A stretch of DNA of 16,554 nucleotides. Origin: CAZFAT01 sp964517075 (lineage in GTDB: Bacteria; Acidobacteriota; Vicinamibacteria; Vicinamibacterales; SCN-69-37). The notes beneath the pieces are model-generated. The model saw only the letters and a program-made list of their open reading frames with translations. It made no database searches and was not told the origin of the DNA. The stretch is from NCBI GenBank assembly GCA_964517075.1, contig CAZFAT010000182.1:1-16554 (forward strand), read 5' to 3'. Both the position numbers and the translations under genes were made by a program. Below, in pieces: positions 6,223 through 12,797 of this stretch (position 1 is the stretch's first letter; every line of letters starts with the position of its first letter).

Positions 6223-7955
6223 CCGAGCGCCAGACCGTCCTTGCGCGAGTCGGAGGCGCCAAACAGCGCCCCCGTGGCGGGGTCGATCACGATGGCCTGT
6301 CCGCCTCCCATCAACGCGCGGTGCGTGTAACCCGCGGGCGGCATCGCCCGCTGGTGCCCGCGCGCGACGAGCGCCTCAATCACGGACGCGCCGAGCGCAT
6401 CCTCCAGCATCACCGACCGGCCGTTGATATAGCGGGTGCGCGGCGCGTCGATGGCCTCCTGCAGGTTCAATCCCCGATCGATCAGGTTGACGAGCACCTG
6501 CACGTGACCCTGCGGCTGGATGTCGCCCCCCATGACGCCGAATGACATCCACAGCTTGCCGTCCTTGAACACCATGGCGGGAATGATCGTGTGGAACGGC
6601 CGCTTGCCCGGTTCCAGCCGGTTGGGATGGTTGGGATCGAGGGAGAAGCCGGCCCCACGGTTCTGCAGGACGATCCCGGTGTCGCCGGCCACAACCCCCG
6701 ATCCAAACGCGAAGAAGACGCTGTTGATGAACGAGACGGCATTCCGGTCCTTGTCCACGACCGTGAGATAGGTCGTGTCGCGTCCCGCCGGCAGTTCGCC
6801 GGCTGCCGGCGCGTCGATCGCCTTCGCCGGATCGATCAGCGCGCGGCGCCTGGCCGCGTAGTCCTTCGAGAGGAGATCGGCAACGGGCGTCGTGGCGAAC
6901 GCCGGGTCGGCGATGTAGCGATTGCGATCCGCGAAGGCCACCTTCATCGCTTCGATCATCGTGTGGTAGTAGAGGTCGGGCTGCGCGCGCATCGACGGCA
7001 GGTCGATGCCCTCGAGCATGTTCAGGGCCAGGAGCGCCGTGAGGCCCTGACCGTTTGGCGGGATCTCGTACAGCGTGTGGCCACGGTAGGTCGTCGAGAT
7101 GGGCTCGACCCACTCCGACCGCTGGCCCGCGAAATCCTCCATCGTCAGAAAACCGCCGTTCTGCTGGGCGTAGTCGACGATGGCTTTGGCGATCGGCCCG
7201 CGGTAGAACGCATCGCGCCCGCCGGCCGCCAGCGTCCGGTAGGTCCGCGCCAGGTTCCTCAGCACGACGATCTCACCCGGCTGCGGCGGGCCCTGGACGA
7301 TGAACGTGCCCGACGTGACCGGCGTGCCCTTGAGCCGGGGAATCTCGGCGGCCCAGTCCTCGGCCGCCTTTTCCATCAGCGGGAACCCGTTTTCGGCGTA
7401 GTGGATCGCCGGCGCCATCAGATCGGCGAGCCTCATGGTCCCGTGCCGTTCGAGGAGCGTGACCCAGCCGTCGAACGCCCCGGGCACGGTGACCGCTTCC
7501 ATGCCGGTCGTGGGGATGGCCGAAAGGTTCTTCGACGTGAAGTGCTCCAGCGTGAGAGCACGAGGCGCACGGCCGCTCGCGTTCAGGCCTTCGAGCTTCC
7601 CGGTCTTTGCCGAGTACACGAGCATGAACGCGTCGCCGCCCACGCCGGTCATCATCGGCTCGGTCACACTCAACACCGCGGCCATGGCGATCGCGGCATC
7701 GACCGCATTGCCGCCGCGCTTCAGCACGTCGAGCCCCACCTGCGAAGCGAGCGGCTGACTCGACGCGACCATGCCCTGCCCCGCGCGCACGATCGACCGG
7801 CCCGTGGGGACCTCGGAAAACCAGGCATCGGCGGCAGCCTGTGGCGCCGGAGCGGCCGTGGGCGGAGGCGCCAATGATGGCTCACCGCGGCACGCGCTCA
7901 GGGCAAGCGCGGCGATCACGAGGGCCGAACGACGAAGGAAATAACGCTGCGGCAT
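6216..7955 (-). CDS. Gamma-glutamyltranspeptidase-superfamily lipoprotein (Ntn hydrolase)
   Basis: The precursor has 579 aa. A lipoprotein signal ends in the lipobox LSAC with Cys22, so it is probably membrane-anchored outside the cytoplasm. The GGT fold is clear: GMVASSQPLASQVGLDVLKRG (61-81 region), GGNAVDAAIA, TGVGGDAF, and the autocleavage site GRD-TTYLTVVDKD with nucleophile T394, which would give a large and a small chain. Classical GGT has Thr-Thr-His; here it is Thr-Thr-Tyr. The PLSSM and GSPGGSRI segments of E. coli GGT are replaced by PFHTIIP (453-459) and GVMGGDIQPQGH (473-484), the pattern of YwrD-like and acylase-like members. Hydrolysis of gamma-glutamyl or similar amides is likely, but true glutathione transpeptidation is not assured. 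The ATG at 7955 has GAGG upstream; an in-frame ATG at 7970 is possible. It lies 53 bases after the permease. Confidence 0.92.
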   Translation of the reverse strand: MPQRYFLRRSALVIAALALSACRGEPSLAPPPTAAPAPQAAADAWFSEVPTGRSIVRAGQGMVASSQPLASQVGLDVLKRGGNAVDAAIAMAAVLSVTEPMMTGVGGDAFMLVYSAKTGKLEGLNASGRAPRALTLEHFTSKNLSAIPTTGMEAVTVPGAFDGWVTLLERHGTMRLADLMAPAIHYAENGFPLMEKAAEDWAAEIPRLKGTPVTSGTFIVQGPPQPGEIVVLRNLARTYRTLAAGGRDAFYRGPIAKAIVDYAQQNGGFLTMEDFAGQRSEWVEPISTTYRGHTLYEIPPNGQGLTALLALNMLEGIDLPSMRAQPDLYYHTMIEAMKVAFADRNRYIADPAFATTPVADLLSKDYAARRRALIDPAKAIDAPAAGELPAGRDTTYLTVVDKDRNAVSFINSVFFAFGSGVVAGDTGIVLQNRGAGFSLDPNHPNRLEPGKRPFHTIIPAMVFKDGKLWMSFGVMGGDIQPQGHVQVLVNLIDRGLNLQEAIDAPRTRYINGRSVMLEDALGASVIEALVARGHQRAMPPAGYTHRALMGGGQAIVIDPATGALFGASDSRKDGLALGY

Positions 7956-8008
7956 GGTGGAGCCTCGCAAGATCGCCGCCCGGGAGGCGCCGGCGCGACA
8001 CCGGACGG

Positions 8009-9412
8009 TCAGGATCGCTTACGTGCAAAGAACCAGTAGATCGGCACTCCGGTCGCGATGATCGCCAGGCCGTAGCGCTCACCGAAATTGTTCATGAAGA
8101 GGCTGTAGGCCACCATCAGGAAGCTCGCGACGACGAAGATCGCGGGCGCGAATGGATATCCCCACGCGCTGAAGGGCCGCACGGCACTCGGTTCGCGCCG
8201 GCGCAGAACGAACACCGACAGCACGGCGATGCCCGCGAAGAGCATCACCGCGAACCCCGTGTAGTTGACCAGTCCTTGCAGCGTGCCCGACAGCACGAGG
8301 ATCGAGCTCCAGACGGCCTGCGTCGCGATGGCGATCGCTGGGGTCCGGAACCGCGTGTGCACGCGGGCGACGCCGGCCGGGAACACACCGTCGCGAGCCA
8401 TCGCGTAGTAGACGCGCGGCCCGGCCAGGACCATCGCGCTGATGCTCGCGGCGATGCTGACGGCAGTGAAGATCGCGAGGGCGGACCCAGCGACGTTGCC
8501 GAACAAGCGCTCGGCGACGGCGTCGGTCAGTCCCTTGTTGCCTGTGAGTAGGCCCGAGAGATCGGCGGGACCCAGCGCATACAAATACAGGACGTTGAGC
8601 CCAGCATAGATCACCACCACCGCGCCCGTGCCCAGCGCGAGCGCGATCGGCACGTTGCGGCCGGGGTTCCGGATCTCCTCGGCGACGTACGCCGCGGCAT
8701 TCCAGCCCGAATAACTGAACATCACGGGAATCAGGGCGAGCAGCCAGCCGGTTGCCGGGTGCGACACCGGATGACTCGCGCCGAGATTCGAGAACGATCC
8801 GGCGCCGATCGACAGGCCGAGCGCGACGAACGTGACCAGCGCGAGCACCTTCATCGACGCCAGCACGTTGTGCACGAGGCGGCCGGGACCGAGGCCGCTG
8901 ATGTGAATCAGCGACAGGCCGACGATTGCGGTGATGGCGACGATGGCCTGCGGCGTCACGACGAGCGGCGCGAAAGGCAGTGGAATCGTGAGCCACGCGG
9001 TCTTGTTGGCGGCGGCGGGCAGGAAGCGGCCGATGTAGTCGGACAGGGCAATAGCGCTGGCCGCGATCGCGCCCGAGAATCCCGCGACGAACGACGTCCA
9101 GCCGGTGAGGAACGCCACGAGCGGTCCGTACGCGTCACGCAGGTAGACGTACTCGCCGCCCGCGCGCGGCCGCAGCGCCGCCAGCTCGGCATACGCCATG
9201 GCGCCGGCGAAGGCCAGCAGGCCGCCGAGGACCCAGACGCCCAGCATTCCCATCGCCGACGGCACCGCGCCGGCGACGAGAATCGGAACGAAGAAGATGC
9301 CGGTGCCGATGACGTTCGAGACGACGATGGCGGCGGCGTCGAGCATGCCGAGACGCCGGACGAGCGTCCCTTCTGGAGCGACTACCGGTGTGGTAACAGC
9401 CGCAACGTTCAT
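8009..9412 (-). CDS. APC-family amino acid permease
   Basis: This 467-aa, highly hydrophobic protein has about 12 membrane segments. It opens with a short hydrophilic tail, then RRLGMLDAAAIVVSNVIGTGIF (19-40), whose GTGIF is the broken first helix that binds the substrate amino and carboxyl groups in the amino acid-polyamine-organocation superfamily. Later family marks are AELAALRPRAGGEYVYLRDAYG, the FSYSGWNAAAYVAEEIRNPGRN segment (helix 6 and the following loop), and SGPRVYYAMARDG-like LAGPRVYYAMARDGVFP. It is expected to import amino acids across the inner membrane by proton symport or exchange; the substrate is not readable. Its ATG at 9412 overlaps the stop of the preceding lipoprotein gene as ATGA, and the GGT-superfamily gene follows, so amino acids released outside could be taken up by it. 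Confidence 0.94.
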   Translation of the reverse strand: MNVAAVTTPVVAPEGTLVRRLGMLDAAAIVVSNVIGTGIFFVPILVAGAVPSAMGMLGVWVLGGLLAFAGAMAYAELAALRPRAGGEYVYLRDAYGPLVAFLTGWTSFVAGFSGAIAASAIALSDYIGRFLPAAANKTAWLTIPLPFAPLVVTPQAIVAITAIVGLSLIHISGLGPGRLVHNVLASMKVLALVTFVALGLSIGAGSFSNLGASHPVSHPATGWLLALIPVMFSYSGWNAAAYVAEEIRNPGRNVPIALALGTGAVVVIYAGLNVLYLYALGPADLSGLLTGNKGLTDAVAERLFGNVAGSALAIFTAVSIAASISAMVLAGPRVYYAMARDGVFPAGVARVHTRFRTPAIAIATQAVWSSILVLSGTLQGLVNYTGFAVMLFAGIAVLSVFVLRRREPSAVRPFSAWGYPFAPAIFVVASFLMVAYSLFMNNFGERYGLAIIATGVPIYWFFARKRS

Positions 9413-9930
9413 TCGGCTCCCGGCAGGGCCGGCCCTGTGTTCGGGAGGATCTGCCGTTCGAGCCGGTACTCCCCGACCGGCACGATGCGACCGCTCTTCC
9501 TCGCGAACAGCTTCGCGGAGGCATCCTGGTACGCGCTGTGCGCGAACATCTCGGGGGGCGTTTGCGGGGGGGTCAGTGTCCACCCTCGGTTGGCCCGCAC
9601 GAGAATCGGATCGCTCGTCGCACCGGGGGGCAGGGGCGCCGTCCCAATCGCAAGAATATCGACCGTATCGATCTCCGCGCCACTCACCCACCAGAACCCG
9701 ATGGTCATCCGCACGTTGGTCAGCTCGTGCGAGCCGGTGTTCCGCAACCGGAAGCTGATGGTGGGAAGGACGTGGCTCTCGCCCGTTCCGGGCTTCAGGC
9801 CGTTGTCGTAGTAGCCGGAAAATACGTCGGTGACCTCGAGCGAGGTCCGCAGATCGATGGTGGGCCCGCAGGCAGCGGTGATCACCGCCGCCGACACGAA
9901 GACCGCCAGACGCCCGGGTCCGTGAAGCAT
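9409..9930 (-). CDS. Putative lipoprotein of unknown function
   Basis: I do not recognise this 173-aa protein. Residues 1-20 are a lipoprotein-type signal (RLAVFVSAAVITAAC) with the acceptor Cys21. The rest is predicted to be mainly beta: alternating hydrophobic strands such as TISFRLRNTGSHELTNVRMTIGFWWV (about 57-82) resemble the immunoglobulin-like or FxLYD-like folds that carry an Asn-Thr/Ser-Gly turn. There is no transmembrane helix after the signal and no catalytic motif. It is tightly linked: 17 bases after the secreted protein's stop, and overlapping the permease start by 4 bases (ATGA). A periplasmic accessory or envelope-stability role in the sigma-controlled block is inference from position only. 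No ribosome site is obvious before the ATG at 9930. Confidence 0.75.
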   Translation of the reverse strand: MLHGPGRLAVFVSAAVITAACGPTIDLRTSLEVTDVFSGYYDNGLKPGTGESHVLPTISFRLRNTGSHELTNVRMTIGFWWVSGAEIDTVDILAIGTAPLPPGATSDPILVRANRGWTLTPPQTPPEMFAHSAYQDASAKLFARKSGRIVPVGEYRLERQILPNTGPALPGAE

Positions 9931-9947
9931 GGCCGGGCGATTGTAGA

Positions 9948-10688
9948 TCAGAAGGACTTTTCGGTAATCCGCTGTCTGGCCTGGTCCCGCGTGAGCTTGC
10001 CCTCGCGGAGCGCCGTCAGGTCGGCCCCGCGGATGTAGAGCGTCAGGCGGGCCGACTGCGAACTCAGCCGATAGGCCGCCGACTGGCCGACGCCCGCGGC
10101 CGAGACGGCCAGCATGTCGCCGTCGCGCAGGTGCAACACCCCGGGATTGTTGAGGATGGCGTCAATCAGCGCGTTCCGCACGTTGGCGCGGTAGACCACG
10201 ATCGGATTGAACGTCGGGTCGGCCGCGGCCGGCGGGCGGGCAGACGCGGCCGCGCCGGGCATCGGATCGTCGGCCACCACACCGCTCGAGGCGACCGGGC
10301 GGCGCAGCTCGTCGCCGGACGAGGCCACGGGACGTGGTGCCTGGGCAGGACGAGGTGGCGCCTCCCACAGACGCAGCAGCGTGATGCCCGTCTGCGCGAC
10401 GTCAGGCACCTGCACGTCGAAGTGGTAGCCGTACCCATCAATCGGCCAGCCGCGGACGATGGGCGCCGTCGGTTCGAACCCGAACTGGATCGGGATGGGC
10501 GTGTTGAGCTGCTGCTGGACCTGCTTGGAGAGATCCTCGCCCGCGACTTCAATCGCGCGCCGCAGCACATCCTCGAACGTGAGAATCTGCGAGCGGAGCG
10601 GGTCGGCGCCGCCGGGACCGGCTTGCTCGGCGGCGAGCGGCATCGAGGCCGCGAACAGAAGACTCAGGACGATCGATTTCACGTGCAC
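9948..10688 (-). CDS. Secreted protein of unknown function
   Basis: I do not recognise this 246-aa protein. Residues 1-20 form a Sec signal peptide ending SMPLAA before E21. Two compact parts flank a Pro/Ala-rich linker (about 110-158). The first part has a helix followed by GFEPTAPIVRGWPIDGYGYHFDVQVP; the second (about 159-246) has FNPIVVYRANVRNALIDAILNNPGVL, a beta-rich centre and a charged C-terminal helix. The linker holds two copies of RPVASSG (119-125 and 130-136). No catalytic residues stand out. The start is GTG at 10688, six bases after GGAGG; it is 13 bases behind the anti-sigma stop, so it belongs to the sigma/anti-sigma transcript. A target or sensor of envelope stress is possible, not shown. 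Confidence 0.8.
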   Translation of the reverse strand: MHVKSIVLSLLFAASMPLAAEQAGPGGADPLRSQILTFEDVLRRAIEVAGEDLSKQVQQQLNTPIPIQFGFEPTAPIVRGWPIDGYGYHFDVQVPDVAQTGITLLRLWEAPPRPAQAPRPVASSGDELRRPVASSGVVADDPMPGAAASARPPAAADPTFNPIVVYRANVRNALIDAILNNPGVLHLRDGDMLAVSAAGVGQSAAYRLSSQSARLTLYIRGADLTALREGKLTRDQARQRITEKSF

Positions 10689-10692
10689 GTCA

Positions 10693-10699
10693 CTCCTCC
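10693..10699 (-). promoter_or_regulatory. Strong ribosome binding site for the secreted protein gene
   Basis: GGAGGAG on the minus strand ends four bases before the GTG at 10688. Another in-frame GTG lies at 10682; the spacing (six bases from GGAGG to the first GTG, twelve to the second) favours 10688. This is the clearest Shine-Dalgarno sequence in the minus-strand block. Confidence 0.7.
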
Positions 10700-10701
10700 G
10701 C

Positions 10702-11343
10702 TTACTGTCCCGGGCGGAACGACACGGGCCGCGCCTGCGCCGCCACCGCCAGCGTCTCGAACTGATCCTCGATCCCCACCTGCCGGCCCTTCACGCCTTG
10801 CAGTTCGTTGTGCATCAACGTCAGGGCGTACCGAACGTCGTCGGGCACCGCGCTCGGTCGGACCTGTTCGTTCGACATCCGACGGACGTGGTTCTCCAGC
10901 TCGGCATGCAGCTCGGCGCGAATGGCCGCCAGACGCTGTTCGAGATCCGTCCCGCCCGTGGCGGCGAGTGCCGGGCGTACAGGAACCACCTCCGGCGCGG
11001 CCGGGCTGACCGTCGCCTGCATGGGGGCAGCCTCGGGCGGCGACAGCAGCACTTGCGCCACGGCGCCGCCGGCGGCGCCCGACATCACCATCAGCGCGGC
11101 CGCGGCCGCCATGGCCCATCCCGGCACGGTGCGCCAGGTCACGCGCTCCGGCGCCACTGGCCGCCAGATGGACGCGTGACTCGGCACATTCCAGGCGAGC
11201 AGATCTTCTCGCGCGGCGCGCAGCCCGGCAATCTCCTGCCGGCACGACAGGCAGCCCGCCAGATGATCTTCAATCTGCAGCCGCTCGGCCGCTTCGCACT
11301 CGTCGTAAATGTAACCAATCAGTCGTTCACGGTCATCGCACAT
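10702..11343 (-). CDS. Zinc-finger transmembrane anti-sigma factor
   Basis: The product has 213 aa. The N-terminus is the zf-HC2/ZAS anti-sigma domain: Cys2, then H27-x3-C31-x2-C34 in DHLAGCLSC, which matches the zinc-binding pattern of RsrA-like anti-sigma factors (Cys, His-x3-Cys-x2-Cys). One membrane helix follows (about 74-97, VPGWAMAAAAALMVMSGAA), then an Ala/Pro-rich stretch and a charged, helical C-terminal part that may form a coiled coil (about 131-180) outside the membrane. It should hold the sigma factor encoded just upstream at the membrane and release it on a signal. The four-ligand zinc site leaves redox sensing open, but many ZAS proteins keep the ligands without being redox switches. 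It starts at ATG 11343, 49 bases after the sigma stop. Confidence 0.9.
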   Translation of the reverse strand: MCDDRERLIGYIYDECEAAERLQIEDHLAGCLSCRQEIAGLRAAREDLLAWNVPSHASIWRPVAPERVTWRTVPGWAMAAAAALMVMSGAAGGAVAQVLLSPPEAAPMQATVSPAAPEVVPVRPALAATGGTDLEQRLAAIRAELHAELENHVRRMSNEQVRPSAVPDDVRYALTLMHNELQGVKGRQVGIEDQFETLAVAAQARPVSFRPGQ

Positions 11344-11373
11344 GGCGTCACCACTTCAGCGTCCAATCGTCGG

Positions 11374-11392
11374 ACCTTCGAACCTTCGAACC
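11374..11392. repeat. Short tandem repeat of ACCTTCGA
   Basis: The 8-base unit ACCTTCGA occurs twice in full and is followed by ACC, giving 2.4 copies that stop directly beside the sigma-factor stop codon (11393-11395, minus strand). Each unit contains the palindrome TTCGAA. It lies in the 49-base gap between sigma and anti-sigma genes and could be a small spacer repeat or processing/protein site; chance cannot be excluded. Confidence 0.6.
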
Positions 11393-12001
11393 CTAAGAAC
11401 TCGTCTCCCACGTCGCGCGGCGCAGGCTCGCTTCGTCCGCCTGCTGCCGCTCGAGCCGCCGCCGCAGCATCGTCAGGCCCTGGTAGAGCCGTGTCTTGAC
11501 GGTGCTCAGCGGGCAATCGAGCATGTCGGCGATCTCCTGGAAGGTGAGGCCATGGTATTCCTTCAGCAGAATCGCCAGACGCTGTTCCTCGGGCAGATCG
11601 GCCATCGCGCGGGCCACCGCGCGGGACATCTCGCGGCGCGCCACCAGATCCTCCACCGACTCGGCCGGCGAGGCGCGCTGGTCGGCCAGGTCCACCGGGT
11701 CGGTCCCCTCGGGCACCTGCACGACGGGCGCGCGCCGCTCGCGGCGGATCCAGTCGCGGCACAGGTTGAGGGTGATGCGGTACAGCCACGAAGAGAACTT
11801 CGCCTGCCCCTTGAACCCCCGCAGTCCCCGGTAGGCGCGCAGGAAGGCCTCCTGCACGACGTCCCGGGCATCCTCTTCCCGGCCCAGGGTCCGGTAGGCC
11901 AGGGCGTAGATCGGCCGTTCCCAGCGCGTCACGAGCTGGTTGAAGCTGTCCAGGTCGCCCGCCGTGGCGCGGGCGACCAGTTCTTCATCGGTCCGAATCA
12001 T
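11393..12001 (-). CDS. ECF-type RNA polymerase sigma factor
   Basis: This 202-aa sigma-70-family protein has only regions 2 and 4, which defines the extracytoplasmic-function type. Region 2 spans about 15-88 with EDARDVVQEAFLRAYRGLRGFKGQAKFSSWLYRITLN (43-79), and region 4 about 135-185 with LPEEQRLAILLKEYHGLTFQEIADMLDCPLSTVKTRLYQG. The HTH of region 4 (LTFQEIADMLDCPLSTVKTRLYQG) recognises the -35 element. A 45-residue acidic linker lies between. It directs RNA polymerase to a stress regulon, probably including its own operon; no GGAAC-type site with proper spacing could be recognised before it. The ATG at 12001 has AGGACG about ten bases upstream. The next gene encodes its likely anti-sigma factor, so sigma activity is presumably gated at the membrane. 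Confidence 0.94.
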   Translation of the reverse strand: MIRTDEELVARATAGDLDSFNQLVTRWERPIYALAYRTLGREEDARDVVQEAFLRAYRGLRGFKGQAKFSSWLYRITLNLCRDWIRRERRAPVVQVPEGTDPVDLADQRASPAESVEDLVARREMSRAVARAMADLPEEQRLAILLKEYHGLTFQEIADMLDCPLSTVKTRLYQGLTMLRRRLERQQADEASLRRATWETSS

Positions 12002-12212
12002 CAGGCGTCCTGGGGATCCTCACGCATCACATCTGGTATTCGGCACGTCCTGCCCGGTTAGACGGCCTGGAGGACGGGCCAGTCGGTACCTCCTGCCTGG
12101 AACCACCGGGCGGCGCCGCACGCGGCGTCTCCGCCAGGTCGGTGGTGCCCCCCGGAGGAGGGTGGTACACTACCGCGCGCGGCGGGCTTTCCAGTTCGCG
12201 TGCACCACCGCC
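12002..12212. other. Divergent intergenic region between the sigma factor and HTH-receiver genes
   Basis: These 211 bases hold the promoters of two divergent regulator genes. I see TACACT (12166-12171) as a possible -10 towards the right-hand gene without a matching -35; a 7-bp inverted repeat ACCACCG (12102-12108) / CGGTGGT (12140-12146); and the hexamer GGTGGT repeated at 12141 and 12161. An in-frame ATG-to-start extension of the right-hand gene across this region is Arg-rich and unlike the family. No small gene, RNA gene or terminator is recognisable. Confidence 0.4.
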
Positions 12213-12797
12213 ATGAGCGACGATTCCTTCCTGACCACCGAGGAGGTCCTCGGGTACCTCAAAATCAATCTTCGCACGGTCTACCGCCTCATCGAGGCCG
12301 GGAAGATCCCCGCCATTCGCGTCGGCCGGCAATGGCGGTTCCGCAAGAGGGACATTGACGCCTGGCTGAACGCGCACGGCGCGAGCGTCAGGAACACGAG
12401 CGAACGGCCGCGCATCCTGGTCGTGGACGACGAACCGGCGGTGCGAACGCTCGTGGCGAAGACGCTCGCGGCCTGCGACTACGACGTCGAAACCGCCGAG
12501 GACGGGCCGAGTGCGCTCGAGCGGATGAAGACCACCTCCTACGACCTGCTCATTACGGACCTGAAGATGCCGGGGATGGACGGCCTCTCCGTGGTCCGCG
12601 AAGTCCGGCGTCAGTCCGACCTGCCCATCGTGATCCTCACCGGCTTCTCGACCGAGGCCAGCGCTATTGAGGCGCTGAACATGGGCGTCGCCGGCTACAT
12701 CACCAAGCCCTTCCGGCTGCAGAAGGTGCTCGCCGTGGCGGCCCGCGCCCTCGGTGAGCCCGAGCCGGTCTTCGACAGCCGAGACCCCGTGACTTGA
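12213..12797 (+). CDS. Excisionase-type HTH / response regulator receiver fusion
   Basis: The protein has 194 aa in two parts. Residues 6-54 are an excisionase/MerR-like winged HTH (LTTEEVLGYLKINLRTVYRL, then EAGKIPAIRVGRQWRFRKRDIDAWL). Residues 67-185 are a receiver domain with acidic pair D72/D73, phospho-acceptor D116 (LLITDLKMPGMDG), T143 (ILTGFS) and K165 (YITKPF), all catalytic residues present. DNA binding before receiver is the reverse of the common layout. It is expected to bind DNA under control of an unknown kinase; the NtrB-like kinase 2 kb downstream has its own receiver partner. The ATG at 12213 marks where family similarity begins and has no clear ribosome site. Its stop overlaps the ABC-F start as TTGA, so the two are probably translated together. 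Could also act as an unphosphorylated scaffold regulator. Confidence 0.92.
   Translation: MSDDSFLTTEEVLGYLKINLRTVYRLIEAGKIPAIRVGRQWRFRKRDIDAWLNAHGASVRNTSERPRILVVDDEPAVRTLVAKTLAACDYDVETAEDGPSALERMKTTSYDLLITDLKMPGMDGLSVVREVRRQSDLPIVILTGFSTEASAIEALNMGVAGYITKPFRLQKVLAVAARALGEPEPVFDSRDPVT

Noticed and set aside
6591..7877. 428-codon open frame on the plus strand, antisense to the GGT-superfamily gene
   Set aside because: Arg-rich with no domain, no ribosome site, and the opposite strand carries a complete, recognisable enzyme.
8759..9811. 350-codon open frame on the plus strand across the permease and lipoprotein genes
   Set aside because: Extremely charged, repeats such as Arg-Arg-Asp, and overlies two supported genes on the other strand.
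12041..12054. CGGCACGTCCTGCC in the sigma/regulator spacer as a -24/-12 promoter
   Set aside because: The GG-to-GC distance is two bases short of the sigma-54 requirement.
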